Below, piece after piece: positions 42,131-51,493 of a DNA stretch of 64,000 nt (its first letter is position 1; each line of letters starts with the position of its first letter). A program made the translations under genes and the position numbers. This DNA is from Haloarcula salina. Lineage in GTDB: Archaea; Halobacteriota; Halobacteria; Halobacteriales; Haloarculaceae. The stretch lies in assembly GCF_010119195.1 (NCBI RefSeq), contig NZ_WRXL01000009.1:50960-114959 (forward strand). Reading direction: 5' to 3'. A model generated the notes under the pieces. The model worked only from the letters and a program-made list of their open reading frames with translations. It did not search any database and was not told the DNA's origin.

Positions 42131-42140
42131 TTTAATAAAA
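42131..42140 (+). promoter_or_regulatory. TATA box of ThDP enzyme gene
   Basis: TTTAATAAAA lies about 28 bases before the ATG at 42164. The surrounding GTTT-AATA-AAAC is an inverted repeat, so a regulator could bind over the core promoter. Confidence 0.5.
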
Positions 42141-42163
42141 CCGGCGTGCACGTTTGTGATGAG

Positions 42164-43903
42164 ATGCCTAGACTGAACGGTGGCGAGATCATCGCCAACT
42201 ATCTGGAAAAAGAGGGCGTCGAGTACCTCGTCGGGATTCCCGGCCACGGGAGCACGAACCTGCTCGACGCGTTCAACGACTCCGAGGTTGAGGTCATTCA
42301 ACCCCGGCACGAACAGGGCGCGACACACCTCGCGGACGGGTACGCACGCGCGACCGGCGAGCCGCTGGCCGTGTTCACCTCCATCGGGCCGGGGGCGACG
42401 AACACCGTCACCGGCGCGGCGACGGCCTACGTCGACTCCATCCCGATGGTCATCTTCACCGGCGCGCCCCAGACCCACGAGTACGGTGAGGGAATCCTCC
42501 AGGAGATCGAGCGCCAGAAGCCCGGAGACTTCCCGAGCGTGATGGAACCCGTCACGAAGCAGAGCTTCGTCGTCCGCGACGTCGAACAGCTCCCTCGCAT
42601 CCTCCGGCGGGCGTTCCAGACGGCGTTGTCCGGTCGCCCCGGGCCCGTCCACGTCGACGTGCCGATGGACGTACAGGGCGCTGCGGCGGACGTAGAGTTG
42701 CCAGAACCGACCAAGCACCGCCCCCACAGTCGCCCCGGCGGCGACCCCGACACGGTCTCGAACGCCGCGGACCTGCTCGCCGAGGCCGACCGGCCCGTCA
42801 TCGTCCCCGGCGGCGGGACGATGCTCGCCGAGGCCTGGGACGAGGTGCAGGCCCTCGCCGAACACCTCCAGGCCCCCGTCATTCCGACGTTCCAGTCCCG
42901 GGGAATCATCCCGGAAGACCACGACCTGTTCGTCGGATACGCCGGCTGGATCGGCTCCTCGGCCGGCAACGAACTCGCGGCGAACTCCGACGTTATCCTC
43001 GCCGTCGGCTGTCGGTTCACCGACATGCACACCTCCTCCTTCGAGGAGGGCGTGAGCTTCGAGATCCCGCCGAGCAAGCTGGTCCACGTCGACATCGACC
43101 CGCAGGAGATCGGGAAGAACTACCCGGTCGAGGTCGGCATCCAGGGCGACGCGAAGGTCGTCACCCGCCAGATCACGGAGGCCGTCCAGGACCGCGTCGA
43201 CCCCGTCTCCACGGAGGACAACGACTACTACGACGAGATCCAGGCACTGTGGGAGGACTGGCAGGCGCAGGTCGACGAGCGCTGGGAGAGCGACGAGGTC
43301 CCGATGAGCATCTCGCGCGTGGCCAGGGCGGTCCGCGAAGTCCTCCCGCGGGACGGGAGCATCGTCACCAGCGCCGGCCAGCCCCAGGAGACGATCAACC
43401 CCGAGTTCCCGGTGTACGAGCCGCGGACGAACATCTCCTGTGGCGGCTTCTCGACGATGGGCTGGGGCGTCTCGGCCGCCATCGGCGCGAAGCTCGCTGA
43501 CCCCGAGCGCACGGTCGTCGACTTCGAGGGCGACGGCAGCTTCCTGATGTGCAACCAGGAGGTCGCCTGCGCCGTCGAACACGACATCGACGTGAACTAC
43601 GTCGTCGTCAACAACAACGGCTGGAAGTCCATCCGGAACCTCCAGGTGAACAAGTACGGCTGGGACCGCGTCCTCGACACGGAGTTCGACGACGAGACGA
43701 TGGTCGACTTCATGGACATGGCCGAGTCGTTCAACGTCGGCTACGCCGAGCGCGTCGTCAAGCCCGAGAACCTGAACGGCGTCCTCGAAGAGGCCTTCGC
43801 CCACGACGGGCCGTCCTTCGTGGAAGCGGTCGTCGAGCCCGACAATCCCGACTCCGGCGCGATCATCACCGGCGAGTGGGACCTCGCGGACCTCGAACAC
43901 TGA
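42164..43903 (+). CDS. Thiamine-diphosphate enzyme, IolD/acetolactate-synthase-like
   Basis: A 579-residue three-domain ThDP enzyme: Pyr domain with GIPGHGS (residues 24-30) and the catalytic glutamate in RHEQGATH (Glu50); a central DHS-like domain (about 195-330); and the PP domain with the ThDP/Mg motif GDGS (456-459) ending in NNNGW. The GIPGHG and QEIERQ elements recall IolD, which hydrolytically opens trihydroxycyclohexanedione in inositol breakdown, more than typical acetolactate synthases (GIPGG). Its neighbours (IolM-, IolE-, IolG- and IolA-like) support a ring-opening role. Acetolactate synthase or a decarboxylase cannot be excluded. Confidence 0.82.
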   Translation: MPRLNGGEIIANYLEKEGVEYLVGIPGHGSTNLLDAFNDSEVEVIQPRHEQGATHLADGYARATGEPLAVFTSIGPGATNTVTGAATAYVDSIPMVIFTGAPQTHEYGEGILQEIERQKPGDFPSVMEPVTKQSFVVRDVEQLPRILRRAFQTALSGRPGPVHVDVPMDVQGAAADVELPEPTKHRPHSRPGGDPDTVSNAADLLAEADRPVIVPGGGTMLAEAWDEVQALAEHLQAPVIPTFQSRGIIPEDHDLFVGYAGWIGSSAGNELAANSDVILAVGCRFTDMHTSSFEEGVSFEIPPSKLVHVDIDPQEIGKNYPVEVGIQGDAKVVTRQITEAVQDRVDPVSTEDNDYYDEIQALWEDWQAQVDERWESDEVPMSISRVARAVREVLPRDGSIVTSAGQPQETINPEFPVYEPRTNISCGGFSTMGWGVSAAIGAKLADPERTVVDFEGDGSFLMCNQEVACAVEHDIDVNYVVVNNNGWKSIRNLQVNKYGWDRVLDTEFDDETMVDFMDMAESFNVGYAERVVKPENLNGVLEEAFAHDGPSFVEAVVEPDNPDSGAIITGEWDLADLEH

Positions 43904-44014
43904 TCGCGCTCGGTCGTTTTCCGGCGTATCGCGTGTAGTGACCGTCCCACTAGTCGCGGCGCTCGAAGCGTCAGCGGACGAAAATCGGTCGGCGGCGGTT
44001 CCCTGGCGGTCGGC

Positions 44015-45169
44015 TCAGACTTCGATCAGGACTTTGCCGTCGACGCGCTTGCGGGCCTGCGCGACGGCCTCGTCCGCGTCTCCGAGATCGAACGTCGACG
44101 TGACGATCGGGAGGTTGTCCAGTCGGCCGCTGGCCATCAGCCGGATGGTGCGCGGGTACACCTGCTGGCCGGTGTGGCCCTCGGAGCCGTACAGTTGCGC
44201 GCTCGACCCCTGGTACTTCCGGAGCGCGATGTCAGGGTCGCTGCCGGCGTTGCTGATGTGGACGACGTTCGCACGCTCGGCCAGCGTGTCCTCGATGACG
44301 GGGTAGGTCGCGCCGACCGCGCCGCTGGTCTCGACGTGGACGTCTGCGCCCTCGCCGCCGGTGACCTCGTCGACTTTCTCGACCGCGTCGACCTCGATGG
44401 GGTTGTAGACGTGCTCGAAGCCGAGGTCGTGGGCGATCTCGCGGCGCTCGTCCGAAGGCTCGAAGGCGATGACCCTCCCCGCGCCCGCGGCGCGCGAGAC
44501 GTTCATCCCAGTCAGACCGATGGGGCCGACGCCGTGGTAGACGTGGTAGTCGCCGGGCCAGATGCCTTCGGCCCGCCCGAAGAGGCCGTAGAACGTGATG
44601 GTGCTCGGTTCGATGGTCGCGGCGGCGCGGTACAGGTCGTCTTCGTCCTCGTACTGCCGGGACAGCTCCGAGACGCCCCAGAGGATTTTCTCGGGGACGG
44701 CGACGTACTCGGCGAACGCGCCGTCGAACGTGAAGCCGAGCTGCTCGAAGTTCTCGCAGTGGCCGTGGAACCCCTGGCGGCACATCTGACAGCGGCCGCA
44801 GTAGTCGGTGACCTCGGCGGTCACGGGGTCGCCCGCCTCGAACAGGTCCGCGTCGTCGCCGGTCTCGACGACCTCGCCGGAGAACTCGTGGCCGATGACG
44901 TTCGGGAGCTGCGTGTACGCCGAGTAGTGCATGTAGCCGTCGTCGTCCGTCTCCGTCATGGCCACATCGCTGCCGCAGATGCCGGCGTACTTCACGCGGA
45001 CGAGGACCTCGTCGGCGGCCGGCTCGGGCCGCTCGCGCTCCTCGACGCGGAGTTCGGGGTGCTGCCAGATGCTGGAACTGTCCATCGCGCGCTGGCGCTG
45101 CTTCTCGTCGTCCGTCAGGTCGTAGCTTGAGCGCGGATTCCACTCCGCGTCGAGCACTAGTGAACGCAT
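44015..45169 (-). CDS. Zinc-dependent dehydrogenase, scyllo-inosose 3-dehydrogenase (IolM)-like
   Basis: A 384-residue MDR enzyme. Catalytic zinc ligands are Cys65 (CGICGSD), His94 and Glu95 (GHEFSG); the structural zinc site has Cys124, 127, 130 and 138 (CGRCQMC, HCEN). The N terminus (SLVLDAEWNP) and the stretches ICGSDVAMTETDDDGYM and HCENFEQLGF with DGAFAEYV agree closely with my memory of Thermotoga TM0412, the enzyme that oxidises scyllo-inosose at C3. That is a stronger match than to general sorbitol or threonine dehydrogenases. It would give a diketo-inositol for ring opening. It is convergent with the ThDP enzyme gene. Confidence 0.82.
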   Translation of the reverse strand: MRSLVLDAEWNPRSSYDLTDDEKQRQRAMDSSSIWQHPELRVEERERPEPAADEVLVRVKYAGICGSDVAMTETDDDGYMHYSAYTQLPNVIGHEFSGEVVETGDDADLFEAGDPVTAEVTDYCGRCQMCRQGFHGHCENFEQLGFTFDGAFAEYVAVPEKILWGVSELSRQYEDEDDLYRAAATIEPSTITFYGLFGRAEGIWPGDYHVYHGVGPIGLTGMNVSRAAGAGRVIAFEPSDERREIAHDLGFEHVYNPIEVDAVEKVDEVTGGEGADVHVETSGAVGATYPVIEDTLAERANVVHISNAGSDPDIALRKYQGSSAQLYGSEGHTGQQVYPRTIRLMASGRLDNLPIVTSTFDLGDADEAVAQARKRVDGKVLIEV

Positions 45170-45313
45170 GTTTCTGCGTGTGGTTCCCGGTGACATAACT
45201 GTACTGGATTCACACACCGGAAATTGCGCGGTTGGCGGGGGACCCGTCGACCGCGGCGAAGGCGCGGCCGCGGTCACCGTCGACCGCCATCTGTCACCGT
45301 CGCTCCGACCGGC

Positions 45314-46099
45314 TCAGTACGTCTGCCAGCCGCCGTCGACGTAGACCATCTCGCCGGTCACGTAGCCGGCCTGCTCGCTCGCCAGGAACAGGACTGCCGG
45401 GGCGATGTCCTCGGGGTAGCCCGGTCGGTCGAGCGGAATCGGTTTCATGAGGTCGCCCGCCTCGACGGACGCCTCTTTCTGCTCGGCTCCGGAGCCGAAC
45501 TCGGTGGCGATGTGGCCGGGCGCGACCGCGTTGACGCGGATGTCGTCGTCCGCGAGTTCGAGCGCCGCACCGCGCGTGATCATCTTGATCGACCCCTTCG
45601 TCGAGTCGTAGTGGATCTGGCCGACCTGCGCGTGCGTCGAACTGATCGACGCCGTGTTGACGATGGCCCCGCTCGCACCGCGGTCTCGCATGTCCGCCGC
45701 CGCTGCCTGACAGCCGAAGAACACGCCGTGGCTGTTCACGTCGTGGATCCGGCCGAACGTCTCGGCGTCGACCGAGAAGAGGTCGCCACGGGTGAACCAG
45801 CCGGCGTTGTTCACCATCACGTCGACGCCGCCGAACTCCCGGGCCGCCTCGACGACGGATTCGATGTCCGAGCGCTCCGAGACGTCGGTCTCGACGAACA
45901 CTGCCCGACCGCCGTCGTCCTCGATGGCCTCGTGGGTCGGCCGCGTCGCGTCGGCGTCTTTCGTCTCGGGCGTGATGTCGGCGTTGATGACCGTCGCACC
46001 CGCCTGGCCGAACGCCAGCGCGACCGCCCGTCCGATACCCGAACTGCCGCCGGTGACAATGACCGTTTCCCCGTCGAAGTCGTACGTAACTGAACCCAT
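45314..46099 (-). CDS. SDR-family dehydrogenase
   Basis: A 261-residue classical short-chain dehydrogenase: cofactor loop TGGSSGIGRAV, NNAG, catalytic Ser in ASIS and YDSTK, and the C-terminal VTGEMVYVDGGWQTY. An acidic residue after the second strand (NADIT) suggests NAD. It lies upstream of the IolM-like gene on the same strand with 144 bases between, and is divergent from the aldehyde dehydrogenase. In this island it would oxidise or reduce a keto-sugar acid or inositol; the substrate is not determined. Confidence 0.88.
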   Translation of the reverse strand: MGSVTYDFDGETVIVTGGSSGIGRAVALAFGQAGATVINADITPETKDADATRPTHEAIEDDGGRAVFVETDVSERSDIESVVEAAREFGGVDVMVNNAGWFTRGDLFSVDAETFGRIHDVNSHGVFFGCQAAAADMRDRGASGAIVNTASISSTHAQVGQIHYDSTKGSIKMITRGAALELADDDIRVNAVAPGHIATEFGSGAEQKEASVEAGDLMKPIPLDRPGYPEDIAPAVLFLASEQAGYVTGEMVYVDGGWQTY

Positions 46100-46165
46100 A
46101 CCGGACGTTACGGCTGGACCATCAAGAGTGGTGCGACTGCGTCGCACCCGGTGTTGATGGCGTAA

Positions 46166-46179
46166 CACATTTATATGTG
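46166..46179 (+). promoter_or_regulatory. CACAT-TTAT-ATGTG dyad over TATA box
   Basis: A perfect inverted repeat encloses the TATA box, which is about 27 bases before the aldehyde dehydrogenase start at 46200. A regulator bound here would block TBP. A related sequence (CACATTTATG flanked by CCACCA/TGGTGG) covers the TATA box of the ABC transporter ATPase gene at 58768. Confidence 0.5.
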
Positions 46180-46199
46180 GACCGAGAGGTGTTTTACGT

Positions 46200-47702
46200 A
46201 TGACGAGCAAGCAAGAGCAGTCGCCAGACGCGACTGCCGTCCCAGACACCGTAGACAGCTACGTCGGTGGCGAGTGGGTCTCGGTCGATTCAGACGAGGG
46301 CCAGCCCGTCGTCAACCCGGCGACCAACGAGACACTGGCGGACGTGCCGTTCGCGACCGCCGAGGACGTCGACGAAGCGGTTCAGACCGCGAGCGAGGCG
46401 TTCGAAGAGTGGTCTCGCACCCCGCCGGTCGAGCGCGTCCAGTACATCTTCGATCTCAAGCAGGAACTCGAAGCGCGACAGGAGGACATCGCGCAGGCGC
46501 TGACGCGCGAGCACGGCAAAACGCTGAACGAGGCGCGCGGCGAGATTCGCCGCGGTATCGAGAACGTGGAAGTCGCCGCCGGCATCCCCAACATGATGCG
46601 CGAGGGAAGCGGCAACGTTCAGGACGTGGCCAAGGGCATGGACGAACACGCCATCCGACAGCCGCTGGGCGTGTTCACCGCCGTCACGCCGTTCAACTTC
46701 CCGGCGATGATCCCGCTGTGGTTCCTGCCGTACGCCGTCGCCACGGGCAACACGTTCGTCCTCAAGCCGAGCGAGAAGGTCCCGCTCAGCTCCCAGCTCA
46801 TCTTCGAAGCCGTGGACGCGGTCGACTTCCCGGACGGCGTCGTGAACCTCGTCAACGGCGGCGTCGACACGGTCACCGCCCTGCTGGAACACGACGACAT
46901 CGAGGGCATCTCCTTCGTCGGATCGACACCGGTCGCCCAGCACATCTACCAGACCGCCGCCGAGCACGGCAAACGCGTGCAGGCCCAGGGCGGTGCGAAG
47001 AACTACGCCGTCGTCTCCGAGGACGCCGAACTCGAAGAGGCGGTCCCGAACGTCATCGGCTCGGTGTACGGCAACGCCGGGCAGCGCTGTCTCGCGAACG
47101 ACGTGGTCGTCGGCGTCGGCGACAGCTACGAACCGCTGCGCGAGGAAGTCCTCGACGCCGTCGACGACCTCACCGTCGGCAACGGCCTCGACGAGGACAC
47201 CGACGTGGGCCCGCTCATCACGGGCGAGTCCGCGGAACGCGTCAAGGGCATGATCGAGGACGCCATCGACGAGGGCGCGGACCTGGTCGTCGACGGGCGC
47301 GACTTCGAGCACCCCGACTACCCCGACGGGAACTTCCTCGGGCCGACGCTGCTCGAGGGCGTCACGACGGACATGGACATCACCCAGACCGAAATCTTCG
47401 GCCCGGTGATGGCGCTGACGAAGGCCGACGACATCGACGAGGCCATCGAGATGGTCAACAGCACCCAGTACGGCAACGCCTCATCGCTGTACACGGAGAA
47501 CGGCGCGGAGGCCCGGAAGTACCGCTACGAGGTCGACGCCGGCAACATCGGCATCAACGTCGGCGTCTGCGCGCCGATGGGCTTCTTCCACTTCGGCGGG
47601 CGCAAGGACTCCTTCTTCGGGGACCTCCACGCCCAGGGCGAGGACGCCATCAACTTCTACACGGACAAGACCATCACCATCGAGCGCTACTACAGCCACT
47701 GA
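46200..47702 (+). CDS. CoA-acylating methylmalonate/malonate semialdehyde dehydrogenase-like
   Basis: A 500-residue aldehyde dehydrogenase. Cys297 in GQRCLA is the nucleophile. The GGAKN segment replaces the usual general-base glutamate, as in CoA-acylating MMSDH (IolA/MmsA). Also typical are [22 protein letters not shown] and [19 protein letters not shown]. In inositol degradation IolA turns malonate semialdehyde into acetyl-CoA and CO2; in valine breakdown it acts on methylmalonate semialdehyde. The inositol-type neighbours favour the first. It has its own promoter with a dyad over the TATA box. Confidence 0.87.
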   Translation: MTSKQEQSPDATAVPDTVDSYVGGEWVSVDSDEGQPVVNPATNETLADVPFATAEDVDEAVQTASEAFEEWSRTPPVERVQYIFDLKQELEARQEDIAQALTREHGKTLNEARGEIRRGIENVEVAAGIPNMMREGSGNVQDVAKGMDEHAIRQPLGVFTAVTPFNFPAMIPLWFLPYAVATGNTFVLKPSEKVPLSSQLIFEAVDAVDFPDGVVNLVNGGVDTVTALLEHDDIEGISFVGSTPVAQHIYQTAAEHGKRVQAQGGAKNYAVVSEDAELEEAVPNVIGSVYGNAGQRCLANDVVVGVGDSYEPLREEVLDAVDDLTVGNGLDEDTDVGPLITGESAERVKGMIEDAIDEGADLVVDGRDFEHPDYPDGNFLGPTLLEGVTTDMDITQTEIFGPVMALTKADDIDEAIEMVNSTQYGNASSLYTENGAEARKYRYEVDAGNIGINVGVCAPMGFFHFGGRKDSFFGDLHAQGEDAINFYTDKTITIERYYSH

Positions 47703-47746
47703 AATCCGCGGCTTGCGGCCCCAGCTCCACGACGTCGTCTCGTTCG

Positions 47747-47752
47747 TTTTTT
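47747..47752 (+). terminator. T-tract after aldehyde dehydrogenase gene
   Basis: Six T residues 45 bases past the stop codon, after a GC-rich segment; a likely transcript end. Confidence 0.4.
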
Positions 47753-47896
47753 CGCTTCGCGTCTGCGAACTCCCGGACAAGCAGTGGGTCTCGCGTCCCG
47801 AACCGTCCGTCTCCCGCGGACAGCCCACGTGACGAACGACAGTCCCGTGCCTGTGGGTTCGCGAATCCGTTGTGTCGGACGGCAGAAGTCGCGCGG

Positions 47897-48694
47897 TCAG
47901 TCGTTGGAGGCGGAGAGCGGTTTGTCGAGCGCGTCGGCGTAGTTGTCGATGGCCACCTCGACGCTGTCCATCAGCAGGGCCACGTCCTTGCCCGCGATGA
48001 GGAAGTCAAAGCCCTGCTCCACGCGGGACTCGATGGCGTCGCCCCCGATATCGGTCGTCAGCGTTCCGACGGGCACGTCGGCCGCGTGACTGTCGTCGAT
48101 GATCGACTGAACGGCCTCGTCGAACTCCGCCGAGTCCCACTCGGCGAACATCCCGAGGGAGCCCGACAGGTCGGCCGGGCCGACGAACAGCGAATCGATG
48201 CCGTCGACGGCGGCGACCTCCCGAGCGTTCTCCATCCCCCGTTCCGTCTCGATCTGTGCGATGGTGAGAATCGATCCGTTGGCGCTCGTGACGTACTCCT
48301 CGAAGTTCTTGCCGTAGCGCGTCGCCCGACTGCCGGCGATGCCGCGGATGCCGTCCGGCGGGTATCGGAGCGAGCGGACGAGCTCTTCCGCCTCCTCGGC
48401 GGAGCCGACCATCGGGACCATGACGCCGGCGACGCCGATGTCGATGACGCGCTTGAGCCGGACCGGATCGTTCCACGGGACGCGGACGATCATGTCCGTA
48501 TCGCCGGGCGCGGCGTCGACGCCGCGCGCCATGCTCTCTATCGTCTCTAAGTCCATCGTCGTGTGTTCCATGTCGACGAGGAGGAAATCCAGGTCGAGCT
48601 GGGCCGTCGCCTCCGCGACCGTCGGATGCCCGACCGAGATCCAGGTCCCGAGAGGGTTGTCGGCTGATTCGATTGCGTCTTTGATGTGGGTCAT
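47897..48694 (-). CDS. HpcH/HpaI-family aldolase
   Basis: A 265-residue class II aldolase. The active-site histidine lies in VDMEHTTMD (near residue 45), the metal ligands in IAQIETERG (Glu) and [10 protein letters not shown] (Asp), and the conserved arginine in the IVRVPWND segment. Members cleave 2-keto-3-deoxy sugar acids or 4-hydroxy-2-oxo acids to pyruvate and an aldehyde, without phosphorylation. Its divergent neighbour is an enolase-superfamily dehydratase that would make such a keto acid, so both probably act in sequence. Confidence 0.88.
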   Translation of the reverse strand: MTHIKDAIESADNPLGTWISVGHPTVAEATAQLDLDFLLVDMEHTTMDLETIESMARGVDAAPGDTDMIVRVPWNDPVRLKRVIDIGVAGVMVPMVGSAEEAEELVRSLRYPPDGIRGIAGSRATRYGKNFEEYVTSANGSILTIAQIETERGMENAREVAAVDGIDSLFVGPADLSGSLGMFAEWDSAEFDEAVQSIIDDSHAADVPVGTLTTDIGGDAIESRVEQGFDFLIAGKDVALLMDSVEVAIDNYADALDKPLSASND

Positions 48695-49048
48695 GTGTAT
48701 CAGAGTCCTTGCCGAGTCAGACGGTGCCACGACCGACTAGTCTCGGCTGTCAGTCGAGTTGTCTATGATGGGTATTCGGGTCAAAGCATAAAAAAATGCG
48801 GGTGCGCGTCGCACACGAGACCGGGCACTCAGGGAGGCCCCTCCGAGCCGTCGGCCTCATCGGAACTTATAACAGGACAAACGTGTATATCGCAAACGAT
48901 GCGATTCGGTATCGTCGGGTCCGGCGGCTCCCGCGCGGAGTCACTGGACCGGCGATGCCGGGTTGCCGAGACGGAACCGCGGGCGGTCGCCCCCCGCTCC
49001 GACACACCCATCCCGTACCGGTCCCAGGTACGGACTGACACACAAACC
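48695..49048. other. Divergent promoter region of aldolase and dehydratase
   Basis: About 350 bases. A TATA-like acttataac (48865-48873) lies 26-34 bases before an in-frame ATG at 48899, so the dehydratase could start there (see its entry). On the other side, gcataaaaaaatg near 48786 may belong to the leftward promoter. No separate gene is seen. Confidence 0.4.
48865..48873 (+). promoter_or_regulatory. TATA-like box before dehydratase gene
   Basis: ACTTATAAC would place transcription start near 48895-48899, 150 bases before the start suggested by homology. Either the mRNA has a long leader or translation begins at ATG 48899. Confidence 0.4.
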
Positions 49049-50284
49049 ATGTACGAAGACTTCGCATCCAAGCTCGCAGCGACGATGTGGGCCGACTTCG
49101 ACGAGACGCCGCGCCGCGCGGACGGCCCACCGGCAGAGATCACCGACCTGAACACGCTGGTCATCGACGGGAACTTCCCGTGGACCATCGTCACCGTCGA
49201 GACCGACGAGGGCGTCACCGGCATCGGAGAGGCCTACCCCTCGCCGGGCGTCCACGAGATTATCACGGACTATCTCCGCCCCGTCCTGGTCGGGGAGAAC
49301 CCGACAGACGTAGAGCGGCTCTACAACCTCATGCGCGAGAGCCTCTCCGGACGCGGCTCCCAGGAGGGCGTCGGCACGATCGCCATCAGCGGCGTCGAAC
49401 TCGCCCTGTGGGACGCGACGGGCAAGCTGCTCGACCAGCCGGTCTATCAGCTGCTCGGCGGGAAGGTCCGCGAAGAAGTGGCCGTCTACGCCGACTGCCA
49501 CGCCGGCGAGGCGATGGTCGAGTCCGCCGAGGAGGGCCAGGAGGAGGAGACTTACGAGCCCGAGGCCTACGCGAAGGCCGCGCGCGCCGCCGTCGAGGAC
49601 GGCTTCGACATCGTGAAGTTCGACCTCGACGTGCCCTCGGGCCGCGAGATCGACACGCTGTCTCGCCACTTCGACCCGCCGGAGATCGACCACAAGCAGC
49701 GCGTCGTCGCGGCCGTCATGGAGGAGATCGGCGACGACGCCGAGGTCGCCGTGGACCTCCACTGGAACTTCAGTCCCGAGACGGCCGAGCGGCTCTGTCG
49801 CGCGCTCGAACCGTACGACCTCGCGTGGATCGAGGACCCGTTGCCGCCGGAGAACACCGACGCGATGCGCGAACTCAAGCGCCGGGTGAACGCGACCATC
49901 CTCACCGGTGAGAACCGCTACGGCCGCCACGGTTTCCGCGACCTGATCGAGGACCAGGCCGTCGACTTCCTCGCGCCCGACGTGCCGAAGACGGGCGGCA
50001 TCGCCGAGACGAAGAAGGTCGCCGACATGGCCGAGGCCTACTACCAGGCGCTCGTCCCGCACAACATCGGCAGCCCGGTCGCCACCGCGGCGACGGCCCA
50101 CGTCGGCGCGACGGTGCCGAACTTCGTCGCACTGGAGTATCACGCTCGCGAGGTCTCGTGGTGGGAGGACCTGCTCGCCCGCGACGCGGACTTCATCCGG
50201 AACGGGCGCATCCAGATCCCAGACTCGCCGGGCCTGGGCATCGAACTGGACTGGGACGTCGTGGAGCAACACCGCAAGGAGTAA
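49049..50284 (+). CDS. Enolase-superfamily sugar acid dehydratase (MR subgroup)
   Basis: A 411-residue enzyme with the capping domain (residues 1-140) and a TIM barrel. Seen: catalytic lysine region VKFDLDV, metal ligands in AVDLHWN, WIEDPLP and LTGEN, and the catalytic histidine in PHNIGSP. It would remove water from a sugar acid such as mannonate, gluconate or an inositol-derived acid to give a 2-keto-3-deoxy acid. The aldolase next door fits as the next step. An in-frame ATG at 48899 next to a TATA box would add 50 Arg-rich residues (starting MRFGIVGSGG); I keep 49049 because family homology starts here. Confidence 0.85.
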   Translation: MYEDFASKLAATMWADFDETPRRADGPPAEITDLNTLVIDGNFPWTIVTVETDEGVTGIGEAYPSPGVHEIITDYLRPVLVGENPTDVERLYNLMRESLSGRGSQEGVGTIAISGVELALWDATGKLLDQPVYQLLGGKVREEVAVYADCHAGEAMVESAEEGQEEETYEPEAYAKAARAAVEDGFDIVKFDLDVPSGREIDTLSRHFDPPEIDHKQRVVAAVMEEIGDDAEVAVDLHWNFSPETAERLCRALEPYDLAWIEDPLPPENTDAMRELKRRVNATILTGENRYGRHGFRDLIEDQAVDFLAPDVPKTGGIAETKKVADMAEAYYQALVPHNIGSPVATAATAHVGATVPNFVALEYHAREVSWWEDLLARDADFIRNGRIQIPDSPGLGIELDWDVVEQHRKE

Positions 50285-50400
50285 CGTCGATAGCGCACCG
50301 CCGGTTCGTTTTCGCGATCATCTGACCGAAAGTGTTAGCACGCATCCGAGAGACACGCTAGACTGCACATGCAACCGAGTGACACAGCGGTGAGACAGCC

Positions 50401-51468
50401 ATGAGAGCCGCGCGCTTCTACGGCACGGGCGACGTGCGGATCGACGACGTTGAGCCGGCCGCGGTCGGGCCGAGCGACGTGCGGATCGACGTGACGGCCT
50501 GCGGCATCTGCGGTACGGACGTTCACGAGTACGAACACGCCGAGTACACGCCGGCGGAGGCCCATCCCAGATCGGGCGCGAGCCGCCCCATCACCATCGG
50601 GCACGAGTTCAGCGGGATCGTCAGCGAGGTCGGCGACGACGTGACCGGCGTCGCGGTCGGCGACCCGGTCGCCGTCCACCCCAACATCCCCTGTGGCTCG
50701 TGTCGCTACTGCGAGGACGGGGCCTACAACCGCTGTGCGGACGTGCTGGCGGTCGGCCTCCAGACCGGGGCCGGCGGCTTCGCCGAGGCGGCGGTCGTCC
50801 CGGCCCAGCAGGTCCATCGGCTCCCCGCAGACGTGCCCGTCTGGCAGGGCGCGCTCGTCGAACCGCTCGCCGTGGGACTCCACGCGGTCCGCCGATCGGG
50901 GCTGCGCGCCGGCGACACCGCCGCGGTCTTCGGCTGCGGCCCCATCGGGCTGACCGTCGTTCGCGCGCTCCGCGAGGCGGGCGCAAAGCGCGTCTTCGTC
51001 TCCGAACCCAACCCGGCGCGGCGCGAGGTCGCGCTCGAACTCGGGGCGGACGTGGCCGTCGATCCGACGGCAGAGGACGCCGCGGCGCGGATCACGGCCG
51101 CGACCGACGGCGGCGTGGACGCGTCGTTCGAGTTCGCCGGCGTCGCTCCGGCGGTCAACGCCGCCATCGAGAGCACGCGCCGCGGCGGCGGTGTGACCGT
51201 CGGGAGCATGACCAGCGGGACGACGGACGTCGACCTCCAGCGGGTGGTCACGGGCGAGCGGACCGTCCGCGGCACCTACTGCTACGGCTTCCCCCCGCGG
51301 TCGTTCCGGACGGAGTTCGACGCCGTCGTCGAGTCGCTGGGCGACGGCGGCGTCGACGCGGACGCCTTCGTCACGAGGCGGATCGGGCTGGCCGATCTCG
51401 TGGACGAGGGCATCGAGGAACTCGGCTCGCCGGACACCGACCACGTCAAGATCCTCGTCGAGCCATGA
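50401..51468 (+). CDS. Zinc-dependent alcohol/polyol dehydrogenase
   Basis: A 355-residue MDR enzyme of the sorbitol/2,3-butanediol dehydrogenase type. Catalytic zinc: Cys37 (CGICGTDVHEYE), His68 and Glu69 (GHEFSG). Structural zinc: Cys98, 101, 104, 112 (CGSCRYC, NRC). The cofactor loop is FGCGPIGLTV. It is a different branch from the IolM-like enzyme. It probably oxidises a polyol or reduces a keto-sugar acid in the same pathway. The DMT exporter gene starts 25 bases later on the same strand. Confidence 0.88.
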   Translation: MRAARFYGTGDVRIDDVEPAAVGPSDVRIDVTACGICGTDVHEYEHAEYTPAEAHPRSGASRPITIGHEFSGIVSEVGDDVTGVAVGDPVAVHPNIPCGSCRYCEDGAYNRCADVLAVGLQTGAGGFAEAAVVPAQQVHRLPADVPVWQGALVEPLAVGLHAVRRSGLRAGDTAAVFGCGPIGLTVVRALREAGAKRVFVSEPNPARREVALELGADVAVDPTAEDAAARITAATDGGVDASFEFAGVAPAVNAAIESTRRGGGVTVGSMTSGTTDVDLQRVVTGERTVRGTYCYGFPPRSFRTEFDAVVESLGDGGVDADAFVTRRIGLADLVDEGIEELGSPDTDHVKILVEP

Positions 51469-51493
51469 TCGCGGTCGAGAGCGCTGCGTAGCG

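Noticed and set aside
42164..43903. Biosynthetic acetolactate synthase (IlvB)
   Set aside because: There is no IlvN or IlvC gene nearby, the GIPGHG motif differs, and the neighbours are catabolic; the option is kept as an alternative only.
46175..48550. Very long open frame (over 790 codons) across the aldehyde dehydrogenase and aldolase genes
   Set aside because: It overlaps two well-supported genes in another frame or strand, is Arg-rich, and is a by-product of high GC content.
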